Source of the DNA: an uncultured Sutterellaceae bacterium
GTDB lineage: Bacteria; Pseudomonadota; Gammaproteobacteria; Burkholderiales; Burkholderiaceae_F
Length of the DNA stretch: 5,610 nt
Reading direction: 5' to 3'
Assembly (NCBI GenBank): GCA_947253615.1
Contig: CAMYAA010000089.1
Span: forward strand, 1-5,610
A program made the translations under genes and the position numbers. Within the stretch, counting starts at the first letter, position 1; each line of letters begins with the position of its first letter. The notes beneath the pieces are model-generated. The model was not told the DNA's origin. It ran no database searches and saw only the letters and a list, made by a program, of their open reading frames with translations. Positions 5,477 to 5,610 of this stretch are shown in pieces.

Positions 5477-5561
5477 ATGCAGGCCCGTCAATATTACTTT
5501 TATCAGTTACTCGCCCTAGTGGTTACACTCATCTGGGGTTTAAATTATCTCTCGACCAAAG
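5477..5561 (+). CDS. Probable EamA/DMT-type transporter, N-terminal fragment (3' end missing)
   Basis: Only 28 codons are genomic before the adapter at 5562: MQARQYYFYQLLALVVTL continuing into IWGLNYLSTK. A short polar start followed by a hydrophobic first membrane helix ending in W-G-x-N-(x5)-K is characteristic of the drug/metabolite transporter (EamA) superfamily, which are inner-membrane carriers of about 300 residues. The substrate cannot be inferred. ATG 5477 is the only start possible in this frame, because a TGA lies four codons upstream. The SD is weak or absent. It is transcribed away from the AlkD-like gene. The family call rests on one helix. Confidence 0.65.
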
Positions 5562-5610
5562 CTGTCTCTTATACACATCTGACGCTGCCGACGATATGCA
5601 GTGTGTAGAT
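5562..5610. other. Illumina Nextera i5-side adapter (synthetic, not genomic)
   Basis: Positions 5562-5580 are the reverse complement of the Tn5 mosaic end (CTGTCTCTTATACACATCT). Positions 5581-5594 are the read-1 tail GACGCTGCCGACGA. Positions 5595-5602 (TATGCAGT) are the index; its reverse complement ACTGCATA is the i5 index I know as S506. Positions 5603-5610 begin the P5 primer complement. Genomic sequence ends at 5561. Confidence 0.98.

Overview
This window is one contig whose first 49 and last 49 bases are Illumina Nextera (Tn5) library adapters, so the biological insert is only positions 50-5561. The insert suggests a proteobacterium: the gene order hypF-hypC-hypD-hypE is typical of proteobacterial hydrogenase-maturation operons, and a HU gene with a strong Shine-Dalgarno (SD) sequence follows. 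A gut Burkholderiales (Sutterellaceae-like) source is plausible, but that is inference at low confidence. Leucine codon use is odd for DNA of roughly balanced base composition: TTA, CTC and TTG dominate and CTG is almost absent from the hyp genes.

Layout. Positions 50-1191 hold the 3' half of hypF, cut by the contig end. After a 115-bp gap with a hairpin come hypC (1307-1549), hypD (1577-2701) and hypE (2730-3788), all on the plus strand. An A/T-rich hairpin and a canonical Rho-independent terminator (3845-3868) close the operon. A 345-bp non-coding stretch follows. It contains an 18-bp inverted repeat, a possible -10 element and two hairpins, and leads into a HU-family DNA-binding protein gene (4229-4504). 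A long hairpin at 4540-4575 can serve as terminator for HU and for the convergent minus-strand gene at 4590-5342, an AlkD-like DNA alkylation repair protein. That gene is divergent from the start of a probable EamA/DMT-type membrane transporter (from 5477), cut by the right adapter. The divergent intergenic region carries three inverted repeats.

How the genes work together. HypF makes a thiocarbamate on the C-terminal Cys of HypE. HypE dehydrates it to a thiocyanate, and the cyanide is passed to iron held on the HypC-HypD complex to build the Fe(CN)2CO group of [NiFe]-hydrogenase. All four proteins keep their hallmark residues in the parts visible here. No hydrogenase structural gene, hypA or hypB is in the window. 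HU, the AlkD-like gene and the transporter are separate units unrelated to that pathway.

I found no clearly novel system. The items most worth a second look are the adapter ends, the structured region upstream of HU, and the palindromes between the AlkD-like gene and the transporter.
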